A stretch of 64,000 bases of DNA from Caballeronia hypogeia. Its GTDB lineage: Bacteria; Pseudomonadota; Gammaproteobacteria; Burkholderiales; Burkholderiaceae. The position numbers were made by a program, and so were the translations under genes. Below are positions 53,036 through 62,115 of the stretch, one piece after another. Numbering within the stretch: position 1 is the stretch's first letter; each line of letters starts with the position of its first letter. Under the pieces are notes generated by a model. The model was not told where the DNA came from. It searched no databases and was given only the letters and a program-made list of their open reading frames with translations. Location: positions 1 to 64,000 of the forward strand of contig NZ_FCOA02000024.1 of the NCBI RefSeq assembly GCF_001544875.2, read 5' to 3'.

Positions 53036-53085
53036 AGCCGCGCACGCACGAACATACGAACGATAGCGCCATTGCGTGCGCGGCT
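53036..53085 (+). terminator. Long-loop hairpin between the ALDH and MFS genes
   Basis: Arms AGCCGCGCACGCA (53036-53048) and TGCGTGCGCGGCT (53073-53085) pair perfectly over 13 bp around a 24-nt loop, followed by TTAAT. It starts 10 nt after the ALDH stop, in the middle of an operon. It could be a partial terminator/attenuator or an mRNA processing signal lowering transporter expression. Confidence 0.5.
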
Positions 53086-53133
53086 TTAATGCGGCGTCCG
53101 ACGCGCCGCTCCCCGCATGTGGAGGAGATACTT

Positions 53134-54510
53134 TTGGATACTCGAAGCTTCAGCCCGCAAGCGCTCGCCCCCGGCGCCGCCGCGCCCGCTCATACGACGC
53201 ATGAGCGCATCGCGCTCGACGATGTGCCGCTCAACAGCTTCCACGTGAAGATCGCCGGTCTCACGTTCGGCGCGCATTTCACGGAAGGTTATGCGATCGG
53301 CTCGATCGGTTACGCGTTGTCGTCACTGAACCGGCAGATTCCGCTCGACGCGTTCTGGATGGGCCTGCTCGGTTCCTCCGCGCTGATCGGAATCTTTCTC
53401 GGCAGTCTCGTGTTCGGCTGGCTCTCCGACAGGCTCGGCCGGCAGAAGATCTTTTTGCTCAGTTTCGTCATCATCACGGCAGCCGCGTTCGCGCAGTTCT
53501 ACGCGACCACGCCGGCGATGCTGGTCGGCCTGCGCGTGCTGATCGGCTTCGGCATGGGCGGCGATTTCGCCGTCGGTCACGCGATTCTCGCGGAGTTCTC
53601 GCCGCGCAAGCATCGCGGCACGCTGCTCGGCTCGTTCAGCGTGATCTGGACGATCGGCTATGTGATCGCGAACGTGCTCGGCATGCATTACGCCGACGCC
53701 TCGCCCGATGCGTGGCGCTGGCTGCTCGCCTCCGCCGGCGTGCCCGCGTTCCTCGTGCTGATTCTGCGCATGGGCACGCCGGAGTCGCCGCGCTGGCTGC
53801 TCGGCCGGGGCCGCGTCGATGAAGCGATGCGCATCGTGCGCAAGCACTTCGGCCCGAACGTGACGCTCGAGTCGGACACGGGCGAGCACTTCGCCGGCCA
53901 GGGCGGTTTCGCGCGCCTGTTCAAGCCGGACCTGATCCGCCGCACGCTTTTCAACTGCGCGTTCTTCGTGTGTCTCGTGATTCCGTATTTCGCGATCTAC
54001 ACGTTCCTGCCGAGCATTCTCACGGCGATCCGCGTACCCGAAGGCTCGGGCGCCGATCTGCTGCTCAACGCGTTTCTCGTGCTGGGCGCGCTCATCGGAA
54101 TCTGGCTCACGATCAGGCTGTCGCGCCGCTCGTTTCTGATCGGCTCGTTTGCGGTGTGCTGCGTGTCGCTGCTCGCGCTGGCGGTGCTGCCGCCATCGGC
54201 GAACATCGCAATGATCGCCGCGTTCGGCCTCTTCACGCTGACGATGTCGGCATTCTCCAATCTCGTCGGCGTGTTTCCGCCCGAGTGCTTTCCGACCGAA
54301 GCGCGCGCGTGCGGCGTCGGGCTCTCGATTGCGTGCAGCCGGCTCGGCTCGGCGGTGGGGACGTTCCTGCTGCCTGTCGGCATCGCGCAGGCCGGCATTC
54401 AGATGACGATGCTCGCGCTTGCCGGCGTGTTGCTGGTCGGCATGCTCGTGTCGATCGCGTGGGCGCCGGAAACGAAGCATCTGACGTTGAATCAGGCAAG
54501 CGGCGCCTGA
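53134..54510 (+). CDS. MFS transporter, MHS/sugar-porter type
   Basis: 458-aa, 12-TM major facilitator. GSLVFGWLSDRLGRQK in the TM2-3 loop, LIGFGMGGDFAVGHAILAEFSPRKHRG around TM4-5 and PPECFPTEARACGVG near TM11 are the family marks. The start is a TTG at 53134 with GGAGGAG 6 nt upstream. Last gene of the Fae-AKR-ALDH-MFS unit; it presumably imports the pathway's substrate. Confidence 0.87.
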   Translation: MDTRSFSPQALAPGAAAPAHTTHERIALDDVPLNSFHVKIAGLTFGAHFTEGYAIGSIGYALSSLNRQIPLDAFWMGLLGSSALIGIFLGSLVFGWLSDRLGRQKIFLLSFVIITAAAFAQFYATTPAMLVGLRVLIGFGMGGDFAVGHAILAEFSPRKHRGTLLGSFSVIWTIGYVIANVLGMHYADASPDAWRWLLASAGVPAFLVLILRMGTPESPRWLLGRGRVDEAMRIVRKHFGPNVTLESDTGEHFAGQGGFARLFKPDLIRRTLFNCAFFVCLVIPYFAIYTFLPSILTAIRVPEGSGADLLLNAFLVLGALIGIWLTIRLSRRSFLIGSFAVCCVSLLALAVLPPSANIAMIAAFGLFTLTMSAFSNLVGVFPPECFPTEARACGVGLSIACSRLGSAVGTFLLPVGIAQAGIQMTMLALAGVLLVGMLVSIAWAPETKHLTLNQASGA

Positions 54511-54525
54511 CGCGCTTCACGCGCA

Positions 54526-54554
54526 CGGCGGGGCGCATTGAGCAAGCCCCGCCG
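54526..54554. terminator. Hairpin between convergent MFS and multicopper oxidase genes
   Basis: A 9-bp stem CGGCGGGGC / GCCCCGCCG with an 11-nt loop in the 57-nt gap between the two stop codons. It could serve both transcripts; no T-run. Confidence 0.5.
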
Positions 54555-54567
54555 ATTCGCTCGACCT

Positions 54568-56838
54568 TCACCTCTTCGTATAATCCCGCGCGGTGCAAAG
54601 CGATCCGGCCAGCGCCAGTTGCGCCTCGTCTTTCCCGCTCAGGCGCGCGAACCAGCGCGTCGCGTCCTTCGTCATGGCGGTGAACGGCGCGGTCACGTTC
54701 TGCAGAAACGCCGTCTTCGCCGAATCGATGTGCACGCCCGCCATCATGCCGCGATCCTCGTGGTCGAGGATATGACAGTGCATCACGAAGTCGCCCGTGA
54801 AGTCCTGATAGATCGTGCGCATCTGCAGCGTGTAGCCCGCCTTGAGGAACAGCGTGTCGCGCACCACGCCCTGCAGATTGCAGTACTCCGTGTCGCCGTT
54901 GCCGCTCCTGAGTTCCGCGTCGGTGCATCCGCCCGAGCCGTTGAAGATCGATTCCTTCGCGCCGTTCAGGATGTCCATGATCCTGAACGGATTCGTGTGG
55001 ATGTGGAACACATGCGTGGCGAGCGCACCCGCCGAGACGTTCCATTGATCGATGGTGCCGAGCGTGCCCGTAAAGGTGGGCTTCGTCGGATCCGGGTCGT
55101 AGGTCTTGCCGTTGACGACGAACTGCGGTCCGGGGAACGTGATGTCGAATACGGCGGGCACCACTTTCGCGATCGGTCCGTCGACGGGAATCGTCGGCGC
55201 GAACGCGCGCAATGAGAGCGACGTCAGATCGGACTTCGCCGGGTCCGGCAGATTCGTGTTCCCGGCGACGAGCTGATCGCGAATGTACTGCCAGTATTTC
55301 GAGTGGTCGCCCACCGTCGTGTTCGGAATGTTCACGCCCGGGCCCACGCGCGCGAACGCGAGCAGCCGCCGGTCCTTGCCCTTCATCGAACCGACGCGGA
55401 AGTTGATCGTCGAGGACAAGTCGCTGGCTTCGTCCAGCATGCAGTACAGCCCCGGCGACGGAAACGCCACGAGCACGTCACTGCGATAACCCGGGTTCAT
55501 CGAGTTGACGTCCTTTTCGACCATTGTCCGCATGGTGATGCCGTCTTCCGCGAACTCCAGTTGCTTGACGATTTCACCGTTGCAGATCGCGTTCAGCGCG
55601 ACCACCTGCGATGCCTTCGAGTGATTGCCCGCGAGCTTCGTCGCGGCCGCGTTCGTGGCCGCATCGACCTGCGCCGCCGACAGCGCTTGCGAATCCGCGA
55701 GGCCCAGCGCGGAAAGGTTCGCGCGCACGAACTTCACGTTGATGGTGTCGCGATTGCCGCCGTGCACCATGCGAAAACGCCGGATTTCCCCCGCCGGCAT
55801 GAAGGTCGTGGCGCTCGGGAACACCGGCTGCACGACACCGTTGATCTGCGTGTAGCGCCCGGACCAGATCCATGACGAATTGAGCTGAGGGGGGATGCGG
55901 GTCGGGTTCGGGTCGAGAAACGCGAGCTGGTGCGTGTAGCCGCGAATTTCGCCCTTGCTGCTGCCGGACGGGCAGGTCCATTCATAGGTCGCCGGATCGA
56001 AATCCGGCACATCGGTCGTGGCGTTGGCGAAGCAGCCGTACTCGATCTGCTGAAACAGCATCACATGCTCGCGCATCGGCTGCGAAGCCTGCTTGCGATG
56101 CAGGATCGTGTCGATATCCGCGCTGCCGTCTGCCACGCCGGCGCGCGCCTGCCGCGAGCCGCGCACGATCAGCACGCCCGCCATGCCGCTCGCGACGTTG
56201 ATCGCGGTCGAGCCGTGCAGATGCGCGTGATACCAGAACGTGCCCGACGGATGGTTCGCCGGAATCTGGAAGTTGTACACGCGCGGCTTGTCGCCCGGTT
56301 TCACTGTGACCAGCACGTTGTCCTGATCGCCCGACGGCGAGATATGCAGGCCGTGCGTATGAAGGTTCGTATCGTTGAAGCAGTGCGGCGTCGAATGGTC
56401 CGGATTCGGCGGGCAACTCGCGGGCGGATTGTCGGCGCCGAGCTGGTTGTCGAGCGTCACCTTGAGTTTCGCATTCGGCCTGACGCTGATCGTCGGTCCC
56501 GTGGGGCAGCCGTTGTAGGAGCGCATCCAGACGGTGTCGAACGTATCCGTCGACGGGTTGTAGATGCGATACGTGCCCATCTGCACTTTGAGCTTGACCG
56601 CGCCGTTGTTGCCCGACGGATTCAGACCGTTGAGACATTGCTGGCGTTCGGCTTTCGAGCCGAGACCGCCCGCCGTGCTGGAAATACCGTTCTCGGTGAC
56701 CGCATCCGATGTATCGCTCAGGTCGCCGAAGGAACGCGCGCTCAGCGTACTTTGCGCATAAGACAGCGCGGGCGCGAGTGCGAAGAGACACAGCGTGGAG
56801 GAGGCATTTCTGACAATCGCACGGAAATTTCTTTTCAT
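54568..56838 (-). CDS. Secreted multicopper oxidase
   Basis: 756-aa laccase-type multicopper oxidase, larger than the usual 450-600. A signal peptide ends at about LSYAQ. Copper ligands: LHTHGLHIS (160-165), WYHAHLHGS (202-209), HVFHIHTNPF and the C-terminal type-1/type-3 HCHILDHEDRGMM with the T1 Cys, His and an axial Met. Extra length lies in the mid-region (about 230-560), with long insertions. GAGGAG precedes the ATG at 56838. Possible roles are oxidation of phenolics, metal ions or bilirubin-like compounds. It is convergent with the Fae operon and precedes two LysR genes. Confidence 0.9.
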   Translation of the reverse strand: MKRNFRAIVRNASSTLCLFALAPALSYAQSTLSARSFGDLSDTSDAVTENGISSTAGGLGSKAERQQCLNGLNPSGNNGAVKLKVQMGTYRIYNPSTDTFDTVWMRSYNGCPTGPTISVRPNAKLKVTLDNQLGADNPPASCPPNPDHSTPHCFNDTNLHTHGLHISPSGDQDNVLVTVKPGDKPRVYNFQIPANHPSGTFWYHAHLHGSTAINVASGMAGVLIVRGSRQARAGVADGSADIDTILHRKQASQPMREHVMLFQQIEYGCFANATTDVPDFDPATYEWTCPSGSSKGEIRGYTHQLAFLDPNPTRIPPQLNSSWIWSGRYTQINGVVQPVFPSATTFMPAGEIRRFRMVHGGNRDTINVKFVRANLSALGLADSQALSAAQVDAATNAAATKLAGNHSKASQVVALNAICNGEIVKQLEFAEDGITMRTMVEKDVNSMNPGYRSDVLVAFPSPGLYCMLDEASDLSSTINFRVGSMKGKDRRLLAFARVGPGVNIPNTTVGDHSKYWQYIRDQLVAGNTNLPDPAKSDLTSLSLRAFAPTIPVDGPIAKVVPAVFDITFPGPQFVVNGKTYDPDPTKPTFTGTLGTIDQWNVSAGALATHVFHIHTNPFRIMDILNGAKESIFNGSGGCTDAELRSGNGDTEYCNLQGVVRDTLFLKAGYTLQMRTIYQDFTGDFVMHCHILDHEDRGMMAGVHIDSAKTAFLQNVTAPFTAMTKDATRWFARLSGKDEAQLALAGSLCTARDYTKR

Positions 56839-57068
56839 GATCTCCTCTGCGTCACGGGTCAGCGCAAGGCTGCTGCAAGAGGACATTAGTGGATTAGAAA
56901 TCGTGCCGTAGGACTAATCTTTTGTCCTTTGTGCGGTAGCGCACACGACATTTTTTCTAGTCGAACGGACGTTCAGGAATGGAAATGAAACATCGATCCC
57001 AATCGCGAACGCTGATCAAAATGAGAACGACTCCGTGTCGGAAACGGCCTTTCGTGGCTGCCACACGC

Positions 57069-57950
57069 TCACGGCTGCGTAGCTTTCGCGCCTTCGCCGC
57101 GCAGCCACTCCGCGAAGGCCTGCACGCTGTCCGCGCTCGCGAACGAAGGCGCGATGTCGAGCCAGTAGCCATACGGCCCCGTGGATTCCACCGGCGACAG
57201 TTGCACCAGCGCACCGTCGTGCAGTTCGTCCGCGATCATGTTGCGATCCACGACCGCCAGGCCCGAACCCGCGCGCGCGGCGTGAATCGCCTGATCGAGC
57301 GTCGAGAATTCGATGCCGTTTTCCGCCAGCGCGCGCGGCAATCCGGCCGCATCCAGCCAGTTCGGCCATAGCGTGAGGCGCGCGTCGTTATGCAGGACGT
57401 GCAGCGTCGGCAGGCGTTCGAGCAGCGCCTCGACCGGTTGCCCCGCGAATTTTGTCGCGCCGACCAGCACGTGCCGTTCGATGAACAGCAATTCCGACCG
57501 ATGATCCGCCCGCGCCTCGTAGCCGAAGCGCACGCTGCACTGACGGTCGTCGGCGGCGTCGGTGCGCACGGAGAGGTCGATGTCGGGAACCGCGTCGATC
57601 AGCGCGCCGAGCCGCGGCGAGAGCCAGCGCGTCGCGAAAGTCGGCGGCGCGCCAACGGTCAGGCGTTTGCGCTCGCTGCGTTTCGCCCGGGACAGCGCGA
57701 GCGTCACGCGTTCGATCGAATCGAAGGCGTCGGAGAGACACGCGAGCAATTCCTCGCCCTGCTTCGTCAGGCGAATACCCTTGTGATCGCGATCGAACAG
57801 CTTGGTGCCGAGTGCGTCCTCGAGCAAACGGATCTGGCGGCTGACCGCCCCCGGCGTCACGCACAGCGCGGCGGCGGATTTGTTGAAACTCATATGGCGC
57901 GCGCTTTCCTCGAAAAAGCGCAACGCGGTCAAGGATGGCAAGCGCCGCAC
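57069..57950 (-). CDS. LysR-family regulator, GcvA-like (distal of a tandem pair)
   Basis: 293-aa LysR protein with the GcvA-subgroup N-terminus LPSLTALRFFEESARHMSFNKSAAALCVTPGAVSRQIRLLE and a PBP-like effector domain (VGAPPTFATRWLSPRL). GTG start at 57950 behind GGGGAAA, 15 nt after the upstream LysR stop, so the two are cotranscribed. Target unknown. Confidence 0.9.
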   Translation of the reverse strand: MRRLPSLTALRFFEESARHMSFNKSAAALCVTPGAVSRQIRLLEDALGTKLFDRDHKGIRLTKQGEELLACLSDAFDSIERVTLALSRAKRSERKRLTVGAPPTFATRWLSPRLGALIDAVPDIDLSVRTDAADDRQCSVRFGYEARADHRSELLFIERHVLVGATKFAGQPVEALLERLPTLHVLHNDARLTLWPNWLDAAGLPRALAENGIEFSTLDQAIHAARAGSGLAVVDRNMIADELHDGALVQLSPVESTGPYGYWLDIAPSFASADSVQAFAEWLRGEGAKATQP

Positions 57951-57965
57951 GATGATTTCCCCCGC

Positions 57966-58895
57966 TTATGCCCGCGCGCGCTTGCTGCTTCGCCCGCGCG
58001 CCTGCTTGTCGATTTCCGCGCGCAGCCATTCGCGAAACAGCGCGACCTGGGGCGCATCGTCCTGGCCGGTGCGCGTGACGAGCCAGTACGACTGATGCCC
58101 GTCCACTTCGACATCGACGATCGGCACGAGCGTGCCCTGCCGCAATTCGTGCGCGATCATGTGACGGTCCGCGATGGTGACGCCGAGCCCGTCCACTGCC
58201 GCGCGAATGGCATGGTCGAGCAGGTCGAACTCATAGCCGCCGCGCGTATCGACGTGTGCGATATCGGCCGCCTTGAGCCAGTGCTGCCAGGTGAGATAGC
58301 GCTGGTCGCTCGCCGCGAGCACGTGCAGCAGCGTGAACTCGTTGAGATCGATGTCCGCCGTATCGCGATCCCCGATGAGCGCCGGCGAGCACACGGCGAT
58401 ATGGCGCTCGTTCATCAGCAACTGATTGTCGAGGCTGTCCCACTCGCCGTTGCCGAAGCGGATCGCGCAGTCGAGCGCGCCCGATTCGACGAGATCGTCC
58501 TTGCGACTCGTGGTCAGCGTCACTTCGAGTTCGGGCGCGGCCGAGCGCAGCGACTGGAGGCGCGGCATCAGCCAGCGGCTGGAAAACGTGGGCGGCGCGT
58601 TGATGCGCAGGCGCTTCAGATGAGTCTTTTCCTGGATGCTGCGCACCGTCAGCTCGATGCGGTCGAACGACATCTTGAGCGCCTGAAGCAGCAGCCGCCC
58701 GGTTGCCGAAAGCTCCAGATGATGATGCCGGCGCAACAGCAGCGGCTCGCCGAGCTGCGTTTCGAGCTGACGCACCTGCCGGCTCACCGCGCTTTGCGTG
58801 ACGTGCAGCATTTCGGCGGCGCGCGTGAAGCTGCCGGTGTGTCCGGCGACCTCGAAGGCCCTCAGCGCGTTCAGGGCGGGCATCTTTCGCTTCAA
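57966..58895 (-). CDS. LysR-family regulator, GcvA-like (proximal of a tandem pair)
   Basis: 309-aa LysR protein: HTH in LNALRAFEVAGHTGSFTRAAEMLHVTQSAVSRQVRQLE and effector domain INAPPTFSSRWLMPRLQSL. It is related to the LysR gene that follows it (both keep the APPTFxxRWLxPRL element), indicating an old tandem duplication. The C-terminus is a short Arg/Lys-rich tail (QARGRSSKRARA). Confidence 0.9.
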   Translation of the reverse strand: MKRKMPALNALRAFEVAGHTGSFTRAAEMLHVTQSAVSRQVRQLETQLGEPLLLRRHHHLELSATGRLLLQALKMSFDRIELTVRSIQEKTHLKRLRINAPPTFSSRWLMPRLQSLRSAAPELEVTLTTSRKDDLVESGALDCAIRFGNGEWDSLDNQLLMNERHIAVCSPALIGDRDTADIDLNEFTLLHVLAASDQRYLTWQHWLKAADIAHVDTRGGYEFDLLDHAIRAAVDGLGVTIADRHMIAHELRQGTLVPIVDVEVDGHQSYWLVTRTGQDDAPQVALFREWLRAEIDKQARGRSSKRARA

Positions 58896-59017
58896 ATCGA
58901 TCTCCCATCCGGGCGTGTGACGGGCGCATTTAACACGCTTTCACGCCGGAACATGCGGCTCTGAGGCAGCATTTTACGAATCGAAGCGAATTATGCCGCT
59001 TTGAAGGGACTTGCACC

Positions 59018-60247
59018 TCACTCACGCCGCGTGCACACCTCGTGCAGCGTGTTCAATCGCCGCACCGGCTCGACGACATAAGGATTCGTCTCGTCCCAGG
59101 CGTACCCGGCGAGCACGGCGCTGATCATGCGGCGAATGGAGGGTGTCTGCCCGGTCGCGAAGATGATGTCCTGCAATTTCCCCGTGTACCAGTTTTCGAC
59201 GAATGCGCGAAACGTATCGATGCCCTTGCGCAATGGTTGGTCATAGCCCGCCTGCCAGTCGACGGCTTCGCCGTTCAACTGACGCTTCAGCGTCTCGACG
59301 GCGAGATGCGCGGATCGCAGCGCGATCGTCACGCCCGAGGAAAACACGGGGTCCAGAAACTCGCCCGCATTGCCGAGCAGCGCGTAACCGGGCCCGTGCA
59401 GCCGCTCGACGTTCGCCGAATAGCCGCCGAGATGCCGCACCGGCATCAGGAATGGCGCATCGCCGATCAGGCGATTCAGCGTCGGTTCGGTCTGGATCAG
59501 CGAGCGCAGCTTCGCTTCCCGGTCCGCTTCCGGCACGTCGAGAAACTCCGCGTGCGCCACGCATCCGACGGACGAACGCCCGTTCGCCAATGGAATCATC
59601 CAGTACCAGACATCGCGATGCTCGGGATGCACCGCGATCGTGATCTTGTTGCGATCGTGCGCCTCGGGCGCAATGCCGTCGCGCACATGCGTGAAGATCG
59701 CGGCGCGAGCGGGCAGGCGCGTGGGTGCTTCGAGGTTCAGCAAGCGCGGCAGCACGCGGCCGAATCCGCTCGCGTCGAGCACGAAGCGCGCATCCACGCG
59801 ATAGCGCGTGCCCGCTTCGTCGGCGACTTCGAGCGCGGGCGCGTCGCCCGTCGTCATGTCGAGCACGGTATGGCCGAAGCGCACTTCCGCGCCCTGCTTC
59901 GCCGCGCGACGGATCAGCAGATCGTCGAACACCGCGCGTTCGACCTGGAATGTCGTGCCCCAGCCGTCCGAATGCTTGTCGCGAAAGTCATAAGCCGACA
60001 CGCGATCGCGATGAACGAAGTGCGCGCCGTTCTTGTACTGGAAGCCGGCTTCGACGACGTCCTGCAACATGCCCGCTTCTTCGAGATAGGCCATGCTTTG
60101 CGGCAACAGACTTTCACCGATCGAAAAGCGCGGAAAATGCTGACGCTCGAGCACGAGCACCGAACGTCCCGCCTTGCGCAACAGCGCTGCGGCGACCGCG
60201 CCGGAAGGGCCGGCTCCGACAATGGCGACATCGACGCAAACATTCAT
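59018..60247 (-). CDS. NAD(P)/FAD-dependent oxidoreductase, halogenase/geranylgeranyl-reductase-like
   Basis: 409-aa flavoprotein. VAIVGAGPSGAVAAALLRKAG binds FAD, GESLLPQSMAYLEEAGM and the DASGFGRVLPRLLNL segment are typical of tryptophan-halogenase-like proteins, and GPGYALLGNAGEFLDPVFSSGVTIALRSA contacts FAD. The WxWxIP motif of active halogenases reads WYWMIPL, so halogenation cannot be claimed. Such proteins are regular members of aryl polyene clusters, and the neighbouring ketosynthases support that. The ATG at 60247 has AAGGAA; 60265 is an alternative. Divergent from the methyltransferase. Confidence 0.85.
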   Translation of the reverse strand: MNVCVDVAIVGAGPSGAVAAALLRKAGRSVLVLERQHFPRFSIGESLLPQSMAYLEEAGMLQDVVEAGFQYKNGAHFVHRDRVSAYDFRDKHSDGWGTTFQVERAVFDDLLIRRAAKQGAEVRFGHTVLDMTTGDAPALEVADEAGTRYRVDARFVLDASGFGRVLPRLLNLEAPTRLPARAAIFTHVRDGIAPEAHDRNKITIAVHPEHRDVWYWMIPLANGRSSVGCVAHAEFLDVPEADREAKLRSLIQTEPTLNRLIGDAPFLMPVRHLGGYSANVERLHGPGYALLGNAGEFLDPVFSSGVTIALRSAHLAVETLKRQLNGEAVDWQAGYDQPLRKGIDTFRAFVENWYTGKLQDIIFATGQTPSIRRMISAVLAGYAWDETNPYVVEPVRRLNTLHEVCTRRE

Positions 60248-60393
60248 TGAACATTCCTTATTCATTGCTATTTCTCATGAGGCCGTCTGCGAATCACCGA
60301 GCGAATGAGGCGTAACGCGAGGTATCAGCGATTACAATCGAGCCATCAAAAAATCAAAGATTCAACTTCAAAAAAACTCTACCGGATTCAACT

Positions 60394-61134
60394 GTGCAGA
60401 ACACCGAATCATCCAGTGTGCCGTTCGTTTCGGAAACGGCATTCGGCGTCTGGTTCCTGCGCACGCACACTTGGGAACATCATGTGCTGCGCGTCGCCAT
60501 CAACGACCTCAAGAGACTGATCGACGGGCCGCTGCCCGCGCATCCCACGATCGTCGATGTCGGCTGCGGGCAGGGCATCTCGTTTCGCCTGCTGACGAAA
60601 GCGTTTGCGCCGCAACGCATCGTCGGCATCGACTTTCACAAGCCTTCGCTTGCGCTCGCTGAAAACGCCGCGCGGGCCTGCGCGAGCGATCCAGACACCG
60701 CCGCCACACGCATCGAAGTGCTGCACGGCGACTGCGCCAGTCTGCCGCTCGGCGATGCGAGCGCCGATGTCGTTTTCTGTCACCAGACCTTCCATCATCT
60801 CGTCGAGCAGGAGCGCGCGCTCGCCGAATTCCGTCGTGTGCTCAAGCCCGGCGGCGTGCTGCTGTTCGCCGAATCGACGGATGCCTATATCAAGTCGTGG
60901 GTCATCCGCCTTCTGTTCCGCCATCCGATGCATGTGCAAAAGAGCGCGGACGGCTATCTCGACATGATCCGCAATGGCGGATTCAGCTTCGCGCCTCGCA
61001 ACGTGTCGCTGCCCTACTTGTGGTGGAGCCGTGCGAAGGATTTCGGACTCCTGGAGCGCATCGGCCTCCATGCGCCGAAGCCCGGCAAGCGGCGCGAAAC
61101 GCTCGTCAACGTCGCGGCCGTCAAGAGCCTCTGA
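60394..61134 (+). CDS. Class I SAM-dependent methyltransferase
   Basis: 246 aa. SAM-binding motif I VDVGCGQGISFRLL, acidic residue after beta-2 (VGIDFHKPSL), motif II-like ADVVFCHQTFHHLV and motif III LKPGGVLLFAEST. The protein ends KRRETLVNVAAVKSL. GTG start. It belongs to the small-molecule Methyltransf_11/25 group. In aryl polyene clusters a methyltransferase decorates the aryl head group; this one may do so. Lies between the divergent FAD gene and convergent envelope-protein genes. Confidence 0.85.
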   Translation: MQNTESSSVPFVSETAFGVWFLRTHTWEHHVLRVAINDLKRLIDGPLPAHPTIVDVGCGQGISFRLLTKAFAPQRIVGIDFHKPSLALAENAARACASDPDTAATRIEVLHGDCASLPLGDASADVVFCHQTFHHLVEQERALAEFRRVLKPGGVLLFAESTDAYIKSWVIRLLFRHPMHVQKSADGYLDMIRNGGFSFAPRNVSLPYLWWSRAKDFGLLERIGLHAPKPGKRRETLVNVAAVKSL

Positions 61135-61139
61135 GCGCC

Positions 61140-61173
61140 AGGCGCGGCGTGCGCAAAAGAGCACGCCGCGCCT
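61140..61173. terminator. Strong hairpin between convergent genes
   Basis: A 13-bp perfect stem (AGGCGCGGCGTGC / GCACGCCGCGCCT) with 8-nt loop GCAAAAGA, just after the methyltransferase stop and 11 nt before the 3' end of the convergent small envelope-protein gene. Probably a bidirectional terminator. Confidence 0.65.
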
Positions 61174-61184
61174 CGCGTCCTGGC

Positions 61185-61619
61185 TTACTTCTTCAGCGTC
61201 ACCACTTCTCCCTTCAGCGCGACACCCGCGATCACCGCTCCCGCGCCGCAGGTGAACTCCGTCGCGCTCTCTTGCTCGACATTGCGGTAGTTGCTCTTGA
61301 TGTTGATGACCGCGTTGCCGCCTTCCTTGCGCACGCGCGCCTGCAACTCGCGCATCGCCGAGAGAAGCACGTGCTGGCACGCGGCTTCATCGGTCTTGCC
61401 GAACGCGTTGGTCTTCTTGCTGGTCGCGAACACGCCAAACGACTTCGCGACGCCGGGATGCTGCTGTCCCGCGAAATAGAGCCCGACATCAGAATCGATC
61501 ACGCCGCTTTCGCTCTTCAGCGCGGCGTCGATGGAATAGCGCTCGATCGAATCGCGCGCGAACGCGTGCGACGAGAGCAGACACGCGGCCATTCCCGCGC
61601 AGATCATCTGCAGCTTCAT
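61185..61619 (-). CDS. Small periplasmic protein (paralogue of the next gene)
   Basis: 144 aa with a signal peptide (to about SHAFA). The mature domain has an ELQARVRKEGGNAVINIKSNYRN helix-strand and ends SATEFTCGAGAVIAGVALKGEVV. The GGNAVI element and Cys placement resemble small YbjQ/RcsF-like periplasmic folds, but function is unknown. AGGATC precedes the ATG at 61619. It is clearly paralogous to the lipoprotein encoded immediately upstream (shared NAVxN and SxTEFxCG), so a local duplication. Confidence 0.75.
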   Translation of the reverse strand: MKLQMICAGMAACLLSSHAFARDSIERYSIDAALKSESGVIDSDVGLYFAGQQHPGVAKSFGVFATSKKTNAFGKTDEAACQHVLLSAMRELQARVRKEGGNAVINIKSNYRNVEQESATEFTCGAGAVIAGVALKGEVVTLKK

Positions 61620-61630
61620 GTTTTTGATCC

Positions 61631-62056
61631 TCATTGCGTCTCGAGCACTACGACATCGCCGCGCACGGCGAGCGTCGAACCGTTGTTGCTCGAACCGCAC
61701 ATGAACTCCGTCGACGACGATTTTTCGTTGCGCTGGAAGCGCGTCGTCACGTTGACGACCGCGTTCGCGTGACGTTGGCCCGCATAATCTCGCAACTCTT
61801 GAAGCGCCTTGGCGAGCGCGATGTTGCAAGTCGCTTCCTGGCCGCTCATTTCGCGCGCGACGCGCGCCCGCACTTCCTTGGTTTCAATCAACTGCTTCAC
61901 ATTGGCATGCGGCTGATCGCTGAAATACAGCGGCACGCCCTGCTTGTTTTGCGCCTGCACTTCAGCGGGCATGGGCAGCGAGCGAACCTGCGTCGTACAT
62001 CCGGTCTGCGAGATCACGATGCCCGCCGCCAGCGCCAAAACGATCTTGTTTTTCAT
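61631..62056 (-). CDS. Small lipoprotein (paralogue of the previous gene)
   Basis: 141 aa with a lipobox SQTGC and a domain ALQELRDYAGQRHANAVVNVTTRFQRN ... SSTEFMCGSSNNGSTLAVRGDVVVL parallel to its neighbour. It differs in being lipid-anchored where the other is soluble. Start at 62056; a weak Shine-Dalgarno. It follows the ketosynthase genes closely and is part of the same minus-strand unit, so both proteins likely serve the polyene locus. Confidence 0.75.
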   Translation of the reverse strand: MKNKIVLALAAGIVISQTGCTTQVRSLPMPAEVQAQNKQGVPLYFSDQPHANVKQLIETKEVRARVAREMSGQEATCNIALAKALQELRDYAGQRHANAVVNVTTRFQRNEKSSSTEFMCGSSNNGSTLAVRGDVVVLETQ

Positions 62057-62115
62057 TTCTGGATCACGTTCCTGGTTGATGAAATCACGCCCGTAACAAC
62101 GCCGACGGGCAACGG

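Noticed and set aside
51511..53055. A 514-residue minus-strand frame antisense to the aldehyde dehydrogenase
   Set aside because: Arg/His/Asp-rich composition, no domain, and fully covered by a well-conserved ALDH on the plus strand.
59018..60247. Calling the flavoprotein a tryptophan halogenase
   Set aside because: Halogenases need WxWxIP and a conserved Lys; here the motif reads WYWMIPL in a similar place but the protein is short and lacks other halogenase regions. A reductase/oxidase role is safer.
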